Shown here: piece by piece, positions 1 to 7,608 of the stretch
Layout: each line of letters begins with the position of its first letter
Position numbering within the stretch: the first letter of the stretch is position 1
Origin: Gp1-AA133 sp964641665
GTDB lineage: Bacteria; Acidobacteriota; Terriglobia; Terriglobales; Acidobacteriaceae
Direction: 5' to 3'
NCBI GenBank assembly: GCA_964641665.1
Contig: CAZXKO010000078.1
Span: 1-64,000, forward strand
DNA: 64,000 nucleotides
Notes under the pieces: generated by a model
What the model was told of the DNA's origin: nothing
The model's database searches: none
What the model saw: the letters and a program-made list of their open reading frames with translations, nothing else
Position numbers and translations under genes: made by a program

Positions 1-1158
1 GAAAAGACCCCGCTCGACACCCCCTACACGATCATCGACGCCCGTGGCAAGACCCTCCTCCCCGGCCTCTGGGACATGCACGCCCACGTCGGCGATAACG
101 ACGGCCTCCTCAACCTCGCCGCCGGAGTCACTTCTGTCCGCGACCTGGCCAACGATACCGACACGCTCCTCGCCCGCCGCCAGCGTATCGCCGACGGAAA
201 AGAAATCGGCACCCGCATCGTCATCGCCGGAATCATCGACGGTCGAGGCCCCTACCAGGGCCCGACCAAAGTTCTGGTCTCCACCGAAGCCGAGGCCCGC
301 GCCGCCGTCGACAACTACAAGAAACTCGGCTACGTACAAATCAAAATCTACAGCTCGGTCAAGCCCGAGCTAGTGCCCGCGATCATTGACGAAGCCCACA
401 AAAACGGACTTCGTGTCAGCGGGCACATCCCCGCCGAAATGACTGCGGCGCAATGTATCGAACTCGGGTATGACGAAATCCAGCACGTCAATTTCCTGAT
501 TCTGAATTTCATGCCTGAAGTCAAAAATACCAACACCATTGCTCGCCTCATCGAACCCGCAAAACGTGGCGCCGATCTCGACCTCAGCGCTCCCCAGGTG
601 CAGTCCTTCATCAAGCTGCTTCAGGATCACCAAACCAAGCTCGATCTCACCTTGAGCATCTTTGAAGATCAGTACTTAAATCGGGCTGGCCAGATTCCTC
701 GCGGTTTCCAACCCATAGCAAGCCGCTTGCCTACGCAGGTCCGCCGCAGCCTGCTCGCCACGGGCCTGACACCGCCCGAAGGAATGGACCAGACATACCG
801 GAGGTCGTTCGCGAAGATGATGGAACTGACTGGCCTGCTCTATCGCTCCGGAATTTCAATTGAAGACGGCACGGACTCCATGGCTGGATTCGCCCTGCAT
901 CGAGAACTGGAGCTCGATGTCCAGGCCGGCATACCCGCAAACAAAGTTCTGCAGAATGCCACGCTTAACGCCGCTCGCATTATGAAGCTGGACCGTGATC
1001 TCGGTTCTATTGCCGCCGGGAAACTCGCTGACGTCACCCTCGTGAATGGCGATCCGGTGGCAAACATTAGCGACATCAGAAAGACGGTTTTGGTGATGAA
1101 GGACGGTGTCCTATATAGACCTGAGGAGCTTTACGCCGCGGTTGGTGTGGCGCCGTAA
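1..1158 (+). CDS. Amidohydrolase family protein (5' end outside window)
   Basis: The reading frame is open from base 1, so the N-terminus lies outside the window; 385 residues remain. The fragment shows the amidohydrolase metal site: DMHAH (HxH) at about residues 25-29, a lysine in QIKIY near 115 that could be the bridging carboxylated lysine, histidines in SGHIP (about 142) and IQHVN (about 162), and an acidic EDGTDS segment near the C-terminal third. The end (GKLADVTLVNGDP) is the usual beta-sandwich return of imidazolonepropionase/prolidase-like members. It should hydrolyse a C-N bond in a cyclic amide or peptide-like substrate; the substrate cannot be told. A secretion signal, common in this family in Acidobacteriota, would be in the missing part. 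Confidence 0.85.
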   Translation, partial: EKTPLDTPYTIIDARGKTLLPGLWDMHAHVGDNDGLLNLAAGVTSVRDLANDTDTLLARRQRIADGKEIGTRIVIAGIIDGRGPYQGPTKVLVSTEAEARAAVDNYKKLGYVQIKIYSSVKPELVPAIIDEAHKNGLRVSGHIPAEMTAAQCIELGYDEIQHVNFLILNFMPEVKNTNTIARLIEPAKRGADLDLSAPQVQSFIKLLQDHQTKLDLTLSIFEDQYLNRAGQIPRGFQPIASRLPTQVRRSLLATGLTPPEGMDQTYRRSFAKMMELTGLLYRSGISIEDGTDSMAGFALHRELELDVQAGIPANKVLQNATLNAARIMKLDRDLGSIAAGKLADVTLVNGDPVANISDIRKTVLVMKDGVLYRPEELYAAVGVAP

Positions 1159-1382
1159 GTAATTCCCCAACACTGGGCAACTCCCAGACCGGATTTACGG
1201 GAAGCATGCGGCCAGGCTCTGGATGGATGGTCGGCAAACCTTACCTTGGGGTTACTTCCCGCTTGCTCGTCACGCGCCCGGAATCGCCCGCCTCGGCCGA
1301 ACCTCCGTGAGTTCCGTGACACAAACTATCGCGTAAACATCCGCATTGACTCTGATATCTTGGCGTGTCGGGAGGTAGGCTC

Positions 1383-2789
1383 TTGGACGATCAAGTCCTG
1401 GCAATGCTTCGCGGTCAGCTCGCTGACATCATTTCAGGGGCACTCTTTTCGTTCGCGGGTTTGGCAGTCTGCTCGATAGCGGCGATTCGTCAGCGGAGCG
1501 GAGTACGCCTGTTTGCCTGGCTCGGGATCTGGAGCGCGACGTACGGAGCGGGACTGCTTACCCGATCGCCGGCCGTGGTTGCGGCTTTGCCGCACTGGCT
1601 TCAGATTAGCGTCCCGTATGTGAACACGGTGACCGCATACGTCACCGTGGTGGTCGCATTTCTTGCGTTCCTGGAGTTAAGCGTTGGGCAAATTCGGCTT
1701 GTACTCAAGATCCTCATCTTTGCCGGGATGGCAGTCGCCGCTGCTGGCATTGGCTGGTTTGTCTTCGGCGGGTCCGCGAACAAGTTCATCCCTTACAACA
1801 ATCTCGTCGTGGTTTGTGGCCTTCTGTTGCTGGTAACGGTCGTAGCCGTGAAGAAGCTGTCTGACAAGTTTCTCGTTCTTCTTAATCGCCCTGTCCTTGC
1901 CTCCGGCATGCTGGTTTTTACCATTGAGGCGCTGTGGGTCAACCTATCACGGCCGCTGCATTTCCAGACTCCGCGTCTCCTCGGCCATCTGGCTTTTGCC
2001 GTCTTTTTGCTCTCGTTTGGATACGTCGCGGTGCAAATCAGCTTTGCTAACGAGCGGCGCCTGCTGTCAATTGAAGACGAACTTGCAGTTGCCCGTCGCT
2101 TGCAACTTTCGATTCTCCCCGCCAGCCTGCCCGAGATCCGTAACGTCCGGATTGCGGCTGCCTACCAGCCGATGACCGCCGTCGCCGGCGACTTCTATGA
2201 GTTCATTCCCATCGATGACAAGCACGTCGGCTTCCTGGTTGCCGACGTCACTGGACATGGAGTGCCAGCCGCGCTGATCGCTTCGATGATCAAAATGGCG
2301 ATGCAATCGGTTGTGCCCTACGCACCTGAGCCGCAAGAAGTTTTGCGTGGGTTGAACCGCCTCCTTTTCCCACAACTCCATGATCAGCTCGTCTCTGCAG
2401 CCTACTTGTGGCTTGATACCGAGGATCGCCAGGCCTTGTATTCCGCGGCAGGGCACCCGCCGCTTCTCCGCTGGCGCGAAGGCAAGCTAGAACGTATCGA
2501 GAGCAATGGCCTGTTGTTCGGAGTCATCGTGGATCCTGACTACCCCGTTCGTGACCTGCCCATCCGCCCAGGCGATCGTTTCCTGCTCTACACCGACGGC
2601 CTAGTTGAGTCCGAGAATGCTCTTGGCGATTCCTTCGGCGACGTCCGGCTAGAAGAGGTGATTCGTGAGAAGCAGGACCGCCCACCCGCGGAGTTGTCGG
2701 AGGAACTGCTCGCTGAGATACGTAACTGGCAACCTGCCTCGGTTACCCGGCAGGACGATATCACCCTGATCGTGATTGACGTGGTATAG
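1383..2789 (+). CDS. Membrane-anchored PP2C/SpoIIE-type serine phosphatase
   Basis: The 468-residue protein has six or seven hydrophobic segments in the first 220 residues and then a cytoplasmic RsbU/SpoIIE phosphatase domain. A short linker (VARRLQLSILPASLPE) leads into metal-binding AGDFYEF, ADVTGHG, LLYTDGLVE and the final QDDITLIV, all intact. Such enzymes dephosphorylate anti-anti-sigma factors in partner-switching cascades; no partner is encoded nearby. A GTG lies at 1365, but GGAGGT at 1371-1376 sits six bases before the TTG at 1383, so TTG is taken as the start. The membrane part has no recognisable sensor domain and may read a membrane signal directly. It stands alone, convergent with the esterase gene. 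Confidence 0.88.
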   Translation: MDDQVLAMLRGQLADIISGALFSFAGLAVCSIAAIRQRSGVRLFAWLGIWSATYGAGLLTRSPAVVAALPHWLQISVPYVNTVTAYVTVVVAFLAFLELSVGQIRLVLKILIFAGMAVAAAGIGWFVFGGSANKFIPYNNLVVVCGLLLLVTVVAVKKLSDKFLVLLNRPVLASGMLVFTIEALWVNLSRPLHFQTPRLLGHLAFAVFLLSFGYVAVQISFANERRLLSIEDELAVARRLQLSILPASLPEIRNVRIAAAYQPMTAVAGDFYEFIPIDDKHVGFLVADVTGHGVPAALIASMIKMAMQSVVPYAPEPQEVLRGLNRLLFPQLHDQLVSAAYLWLDTEDRQALYSAAGHPPLLRWREGKLERIESNGLLFGVIVDPDYPVRDLPIRPGDRFLLYTDGLVESENALGDSFGDVRLEEVIREKQDRPPAELSEELLAEIRNWQPASVTRQDDITLIVIDVV

Positions 2790-2842
2790 CTGCCGAAGAC
2801 CTGCCCGAATATTTTCGCACGGTGATCGAACTGTGCATGGGG

Positions 2843-4576
2843 TCAGGGCTTCGGTGCGGCTCCCTGCCCGGAGCCCGATGGGGGAATGCCCATGAGCGCA
2901 ATCAGACCGTCGGCGAGCAGTCCCCGCCAGCTCAGATAGTCGTGGCCACCCACAAATTCCTGGAAGTGGACCTCGTAGCCCTTAGCCAGCAACACGTCGC
3001 GCAGAGTCCGGTTGGTAACCAATATGGACCTGCCGTCCCCGGAAACGTCGAACTCCTCGCTCCCTGCGTCCAGATAGAAGCGAAGCGGGAGCTTAGGGCT
3101 GGCGATGAACTGCCTCGCGATCCAGTTCGGCTCTGAATCCCTGCCTGAATCCGGGGCCTGGTCACCTTTCGGTGGCGGCCAGTGGAACGCCCCCGATTGT
3201 GAGAGGACGTTGCCAAAGCTTTCGGGGTGGCGCAAGCCAGCACAGGCTGCAGCCACTCCTCCGAGACTGCAACCGGTCACGACAGCCTGCCGCGGATCAG
3301 CAGTGAAGTTGTAAAGGCTGTGCGCCCAAGGCAGAAGTTCAGAACTGAGGAAGTCCGCGAATACCGGATTACACGCAAGCTCCCGGTCGCGACCACCCGG
3401 CACATTATCGATTAGAAGCGCGACCATTGGTGCAATGCGTTTTGTCGAAATCAGGTTGTTAAGGATGGTTGGTGTGGGCACGAGAACGATCTGCTTCGGG
3501 TCTCCCAGATAGTCAATCTCGTCGAAGACAAGGAGAAGGGGATAGGGTTTGGCGTCGCGCGAATATCCCGGAGGAAGATAAACCGCAATCTCACGTTCGT
3601 TTTTGAGCAGCACGCTCTTGAATCGGTGCTTTTCAACCTGGCCGGCAGGAATGCCCGGTCTTTCTGCGAGCCACGGCTGCGGCGGCGCATCCGGCATTTC
3701 CACGATCGATCTCTCATACCGGAGGGAATCGACGTTCTCCGGCGCAACCCTCCAGCGTTTCGGGTTCAGCGGGTCGGGTCTCGCGGCGGCCGCGATCATG
3801 GCGATGGCATCATTGTCCATTCCCTGTGACACCGGCCGGATTCGCGGCACATTCGGAGCAAGGGAGTATTCAAATCGTGCTTTCCGGTTAGTCGCCACTG
3901 TCTTGTACCAAACGTCGGTGTCTCCAAGACGCTCCATGAAATAGTCGTCGGGTGTGCCACCGGCATAAGGCAGTCGGGCAACGAACACGTTGCGCGTATC
4001 CGGCGTCCCTTTCCAGAGGAACGTTACCAGCATGTTCTTGTCGTCACTGGGCAGCGGTTCGATGATGGGAGCGCCTTGTTTCTCGACTTCTTTCCAGAAG
4101 GAGTCAACACTTCCCGGCGCTCCGGTCTCGACCGCCGCTTTTAAGGCATTGATCCGAGGACTCGCATATAGCGGTCGTAGGGGTGCCAGCCGTGCCTGCA
4201 AGCTGACGATCTTCTCAAGTGTGATCGCGTAAGACGCGTCAATAACGCCATCGGTCGCGGCAATTTCAACCCGGTACTTGCCGGGACGATCCACAACGAA
4301 GTCGAACTTATTCTCCTCCGGCCCGAGTTTGGCACCGCGAAATTCGTTGCCGGACGGATCGTAGGCTACAAGCGTGAGTTCTTTCCCACGAGGATCAAGC
4401 TTAATTTCGGCATAATCTCCTGCATTGAGTACGAGGTCGTAGGAATGCGGTTTGCCAGCGCCTACGACTCCCTCTCTCGTCTTTGCCACGGCTAGTTCAG
4501 TTTCGCTTGCAAACGATGGAATGCCGATTGATATGAACAATACTGACACCATTCCCACAAGTTTCTTAGCAAGCAC
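2843..4576 (-). CDS. Secreted esterase, enterochelin-esterase (Fes)-like
   Basis: The 577-residue protein begins with a Sec signal peptide (cleavage near FASET, about residue 24). Residues 30-120 form a beta-rich PPC-like domain, 180-250 resemble the N-terminal module of Fes-type esterases, and 315-565 are the alpha/beta hydrolase. The nucleophile elbow is GCSLGG with Ser437, and the likely catalytic histidine is His545 in GGHDYLSW; an acid near DAGSEEFD (about 503-510) could complete the triad. The family hydrolyses enterobactin-type trilactones, but in Acidobacteriota many relatives are carbohydrate or feruloyl esterases, so the substrate is open. The GTG start is supported by AAGGAG six bases upstream. 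Confidence 0.82.
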   Translation of the reverse strand: MLAKKLVGMVSVLFISIGIPSFASETELAVAKTREGVVGAGKPHSYDLVLNAGDYAEIKLDPRGKELTLVAYDPSGNEFRGAKLGPEENKFDFVVDRPGKYRVEIAATDGVIDASYAITLEKIVSLQARLAPLRPLYASPRINALKAAVETGAPGSVDSFWKEVEKQGAPIIEPLPSDDKNMLVTFLWKGTPDTRNVFVARLPYAGGTPDDYFMERLGDTDVWYKTVATNRKARFEYSLAPNVPRIRPVSQGMDNDAIAMIAAAARPDPLNPKRWRVAPENVDSLRYERSIVEMPDAPPQPWLAERPGIPAGQVEKHRFKSVLLKNEREIAVYLPPGYSRDAKPYPLLLVFDEIDYLGDPKQIVLVPTPTILNNLISTKRIAPMVALLIDNVPGGRDRELACNPVFADFLSSELLPWAHSLYNFTADPRQAVVTGCSLGGVAAACAGLRHPESFGNVLSQSGAFHWPPPKGDQAPDSGRDSEPNWIARQFIASPKLPLRFYLDAGSEEFDVSGDGRSILVTNRTLRDVLLAKGYEVHFQEFVGGHDYLSWRGLLADGLIALMGIPPSGSGQGAAPKP

Positions 4577-5135
4577 GGCGTGCTCCTTCAGGCACGAAAT
4601 ATCTGCTAGAGGCGGTTATAGCAGGCCAGTAAGGATGGTGACCAGCCGATGGCTGGTGTGTCGTCGGCAAACAGGAAACGATCCGGTTTTCGTCGCAAAT
4701 CAAACTGATCAACCTTCACACTGCACTCCTGTCGCTTTGTTCAAGAATGCCAGGCGACCCACGCAGCGGGAGTAAGGTCTGGGAGGCACCGGATCGAGAG
4801 ATCGGCAAGCCCGGGGAGAATTTGCAAAACGAACCCAAGAACGCCTGAGTTATCAGCGACTTGCGATCTCGGGACAGCATCTAAGTGCGGATTGCGTGAA
4901 CGCCGCGAAACACTGCGTGCCAAAAGAGAGTGGGGTGATTGGACTCGTTGTGCCGAACGCTGTATTTCGACTTCGCCGGACCGCCGCAGGAAATCAGGCC
5001 GGCTTGGCTCCGTCAGTTCGTCATCGGCCAGGCCCATTCGTCACTCACTGCTTGTGACCTTCAACACGACTTCTTGTGATCAGGCACACCGCACTCCGGC
5101 CAAGCCCCCTGTATCCAGAGAGGGGCTGCTTTTTC
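4577..5135. other. Intergenic gap of 559 bases
   Basis: This divergent gap separates the esterase gene from the cytochrome operon and should hold promoters for both. I see no gene. The only clear structure is a small hairpin, ACCAGCC-GAT-GGCTGGT at 4641-4657, just upstream of the esterase leader; it has no T-run and could equally be chance. Confidence 0.5.
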
Positions 5136-5606
5136 ATGAATGCCTTCAAAGATGCAGGGCACCTCTTTCGGCTGGCTGCGGTTTTCATTGTCGGCTGCCT
5201 GCTGTTTCTGGGAATGCGTCAGTTCCTGGTGCCGAAGAGTTTTGGACAGTATGGACACTACCGTGGAGATGCCATCGGCGAGATTGCCTCCCGACCCGTG
5301 AATTTCGCCGGCCACCAGGTCTGCGAAGGCTGCCATGCGGACGTTCTGGAGAAGAAGAGGGGTGGCCGCCACATGCAGGTCAACTGCGAGGCGTGTCACG
5401 GACCACTGGCGAAACACGCCGATGACCCGTCGGTTCAGCCCGCGAAACTCGACACGGCTGTACTGTGCGTCCGCTGCCACGAGGCAAACGCCGCCAAGCC
5501 GAAAGGCTTCCCGCAGGTCGCTTCCGCGGATCATTCCACCGGTCTACCCTGCGACACCTGCCACCAGCCGCACAGCCCAGGCATCATCGCCGGAGGAACA
5601 AGATGA
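5136..5606 (+). CDS. Membrane-anchored tetraheme cytochrome c
   Basis: The 156-residue protein has one N-terminal membrane segment (about residues 11-27) followed by a periplasmic part with four CxxCH haem sites: CEGCH 63-67, CEACH 84-88, CVRCH 111-115 and CDTCH 139-143. The ATG at 5136, preceded by a GAGAGGGG ribosome-binding site, is preferred over an upstream in-frame start because it puts the membrane anchor at the N-terminus. The stop codon overlaps the next start (ATGA), so the genes are translationally coupled. It probably exchanges electrons between a periplasmic partner and the following ferredoxin/NrfD module, as DsrJ or NrfB-like cytochromes do. Confidence 0.9.
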   Translation: MNAFKDAGHLFRLAAVFIVGCLLFLGMRQFLVPKSFGQYGHYRGDAIGEIASRPVNFAGHQVCEGCHADVLEKKRGGRHMQVNCEACHGPLAKHADDPSVQPAKLDTAVLCVRCHEANAAKPKGFPQVASADHSTGLPCDTCHQPHSPGIIAGGTR

Positions 5607-6334
5607 ACATTACCCGGCGCCACTTGCTGCTCCTGTTGCCGGCGGGTGCTGTCGCATGGAAACACGTTCTTGCCGGGACCCCGGAAGCCTCTCCCAACTA
5701 CAGCCTGTCCGAGCACTGGTGGGGCATGTTGATCGACCTGCCCAAATGCATCGGATGCGGGAACTGTGTCCGGGCGTGCCAGGCGGAGAACGAGGTCCCC
5801 GACGGATATTTCCGCACTTGGGTGGAGCGCTACCACGTATCGGACTACAACATTGAGAATCCTCACGTGGACTCGCCTGACGGTGGCAAGAAGGGATTTG
5901 CTCCTGCCAAGGAAGAAGGAGGAAAGAACTTCTTTGTACCGAAGCTCTGTAACCATTGCGCGGAGTCGCCTTGCACGCAGGTTTGCCCCGTGGGCGCGAC
6001 GTTTGTAAGCCCCGATGGCGTCGTATTGGTAGACCAGAAGTACTGCCTCGGCTGCCGTTACTGCGTGCAGGCCTGCCCTTACGGTTGCCGTTTCATTCAC
6101 CCCCAAAAGAATGTCGTCGAGAAGTGCACTCTCTGCTATCACCGGATTACAAAGGGCCTGACCACCGCGTGTTGCGAGTCGTGCCCGACCGGTGCACGCC
6201 AGTTGGTGGACTTAAAGAATCCCAATGACCCGATTCATGAATTCTTGAAGACCCACAGCATTCAGGTGCTGAAACCCTACATGGCGACCCATGCAAAGGT
6301 TTTCTACAACGGCCTGGATGGTTCGGTGCGATAA
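5603..6334 (+). CDS. Four-cluster ferredoxin subunit (DsrO/NrfC/HybA-like)
   Basis: The 243-residue protein starts with a Tat-like signal (TRRHLL then a hydrophobic stretch), so the folded protein is probably exported. Sixteen cysteines are arranged for four [4Fe-4S] clusters: C49/52/55/59, C116/119/124/128, C148/151/154/158 and C175/178/191/194. This is the pattern of ferredoxin subunits that pair with NrfD-type membrane proteins. The ATG at 5603 overlaps the cytochrome stop and has GGAGG at 5592-5596. The subunit should relay electrons between the quinone site in NrfD and the haem subunit. No molybdopterin subunit is present. Confidence 0.92.
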   Translation: MNITRRHLLLLLPAGAVAWKHVLAGTPEASPNYSLSEHWWGMLIDLPKCIGCGNCVRACQAENEVPDGYFRTWVERYHVSDYNIENPHVDSPDGGKKGFAPAKEEGGKNFFVPKLCNHCAESPCTQVCPVGATFVSPDGVVLVDQKYCLGCRYCVQACPYGCRFIHPQKNVVEKCTLCYHRITKGLTTACCESCPTGARQLVDLKNPNDPIHEFLKTHSIQVLKPYMATHAKVFYNGLDGSVR

Positions 6335-6350
6335 GGAGCTGGTGACCGTT

Positions 6351-7538
6351 ATGCCTGGCGTTGAAGGCTTCATGTATCCGAACGAAGTGGAGCTCCAGTG
6401 GAGCGTGCTGATCGTTTTGTACCCCTTTCTCACGGGGCTGGTAGCGGGCGCATTTATTCTGGCTTCTCTGGAGCGCGTTTTCCGTGTGCAGGCGGTAAAG
6501 CCTACCTACCGGCTGGCGTTGCTGACGGCCCTGTCTTTTCTGCTGATTGCGCCCCTGCCATTGCAACTTCACCTCGGACACCCGGAACGGTCGTACGAGA
6601 TGTACCTGACGCCCCACCGGACCTCGGCAATGGCCATGTTCGGGTTCGTATACCTGTGGTACCTGATGGCCGTCCTTGTGCTTGAAATCTGGCTCGACTA
6701 CCGGCGGGACATCGTGGTGTTGTCCCAATCCACCACCGGCTGGAAGCGCTGGATCTATCGGCTCATGACCTTGGGTTCGAGCAACATCAGCCAGCACGCG
6801 CTCGAGATTGACGATCGAGCCGGTTGGCTGGTTACCTTGATTGGCATTCCTTCTGCCTTCCTTCTGCATGGTTATGTCGGGTTCATCTTCGGCTCGATCA
6901 AAGCGAACCCCTGGTGGTCGACCCCGCTGATGCCGGTGGTGTTCATCTTTTCGGCCATGGTGTCGGGGATCGCCACCGTGATGCTGCTCTACATGCTGAT
7001 GATGTGGTCCCGCGGAGAGACGGTCGATATGCGCTGCGTGGACACGGTGGCGCGCTACCTGTTCTACATCTTCATCATTGACTTCAGCCTGGAAATGCTC
7101 GACCTGATCCACCGCATCTACGAAGCCGATGAAAGCTTCCGTAGTCTGGATTTCATGGTCCACACCAAGTTGTACATGTCGCATATCGTGGTCCAGATTC
7201 TGATTGGCACCGTTACTCCGATCGCGCTTCTCGCCTTGACCCAGGTTGTGAGGCTCGGCGAAATAGCCCGCAAGCGAATTTATGGAATGGCCGGGTGCCT
7301 GACTCTGATCGGCATTTTTGCCATGCGCTGGAACGTCGTGATCGGGGGACAGTTGTTTTCCAAGAGCTTCCTGGGATACACGACATACAAGATGAGCCTG
7401 GTCACGCGCGAAGGACTGATCGTGGCCATTGTGCTGACCGTTGTGCCATTCGTCATTTTGTGGGTGCTGGTGAAGCTCTTACCTCCCTGGCCGGAGAGGA
7501 ATTCGGCCTCGCTCCCAGATGCCACCCCCGTGCACTAA
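6351..7538 (+). CDS. NrfD/PsrC-type integral membrane quinone-interacting subunit
   Basis: The 395-residue polytopic protein, with about ten membrane helices, belongs to the NrfD/polysulfide reductase PsrC family, which oxidises or reduces menaquinol at the membrane and passes electrons to a ferredoxin subunit. It follows the ferredoxin gene by 16 bases. The start is uncertain: AAGGAG at 6333-6338 is 12 bases from the ATG at 6351 but only 3 from a GTG at 6342, so ATG is chosen. The triad of cytochrome c, ferredoxin and NrfD has the order of DsrJ-DsrO-DsrP, but DsrM and DsrK partners are not next to it. Confidence 0.88.
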   Translation: MPGVEGFMYPNEVELQWSVLIVLYPFLTGLVAGAFILASLERVFRVQAVKPTYRLALLTALSFLLIAPLPLQLHLGHPERSYEMYLTPHRTSAMAMFGFVYLWYLMAVLVLEIWLDYRRDIVVLSQSTTGWKRWIYRLMTLGSSNISQHALEIDDRAGWLVTLIGIPSAFLLHGYVGFIFGSIKANPWWSTPLMPVVFIFSAMVSGIATVMLLYMLMMWSRGETVDMRCVDTVARYLFYIFIIDFSLEMLDLIHRIYEADESFRSLDFMVHTKLYMSHIVVQILIGTVTPIALLALTQVVRLGEIARKRIYGMAGCLTLIGIFAMRWNVVIGGQLFSKSFLGYTTYKMSLVTREGLIVAIVLTVVPFVILWVLVKLLPPWPERNSASLPDATPVH

Positions 7539-7608
7539 GCGTCCCCGGAGTACCGGTTTCTTGATGAGCACTCCTGTCGGACTTGCGAGACAATAGCGTA
7601 TCCCCGAT

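Noticed and set aside
1110..1122. CCTATATAGA near-match to the GCTATATAGC operator
   Set aside because: Imperfect and inside the amidohydrolase coding region.
4641..4657. ACCAGCC-GAT-GGCTGGT hairpin in the esterase leader region
   Set aside because: Short, no T-run and no obvious role; kept only as a note in the gap entry.
6147..7184. Long minus-strand open frame opposite the NrfD gene
   Set aside because: His/Gln-rich sequence without motifs, antisense to a clear membrane protein gene.
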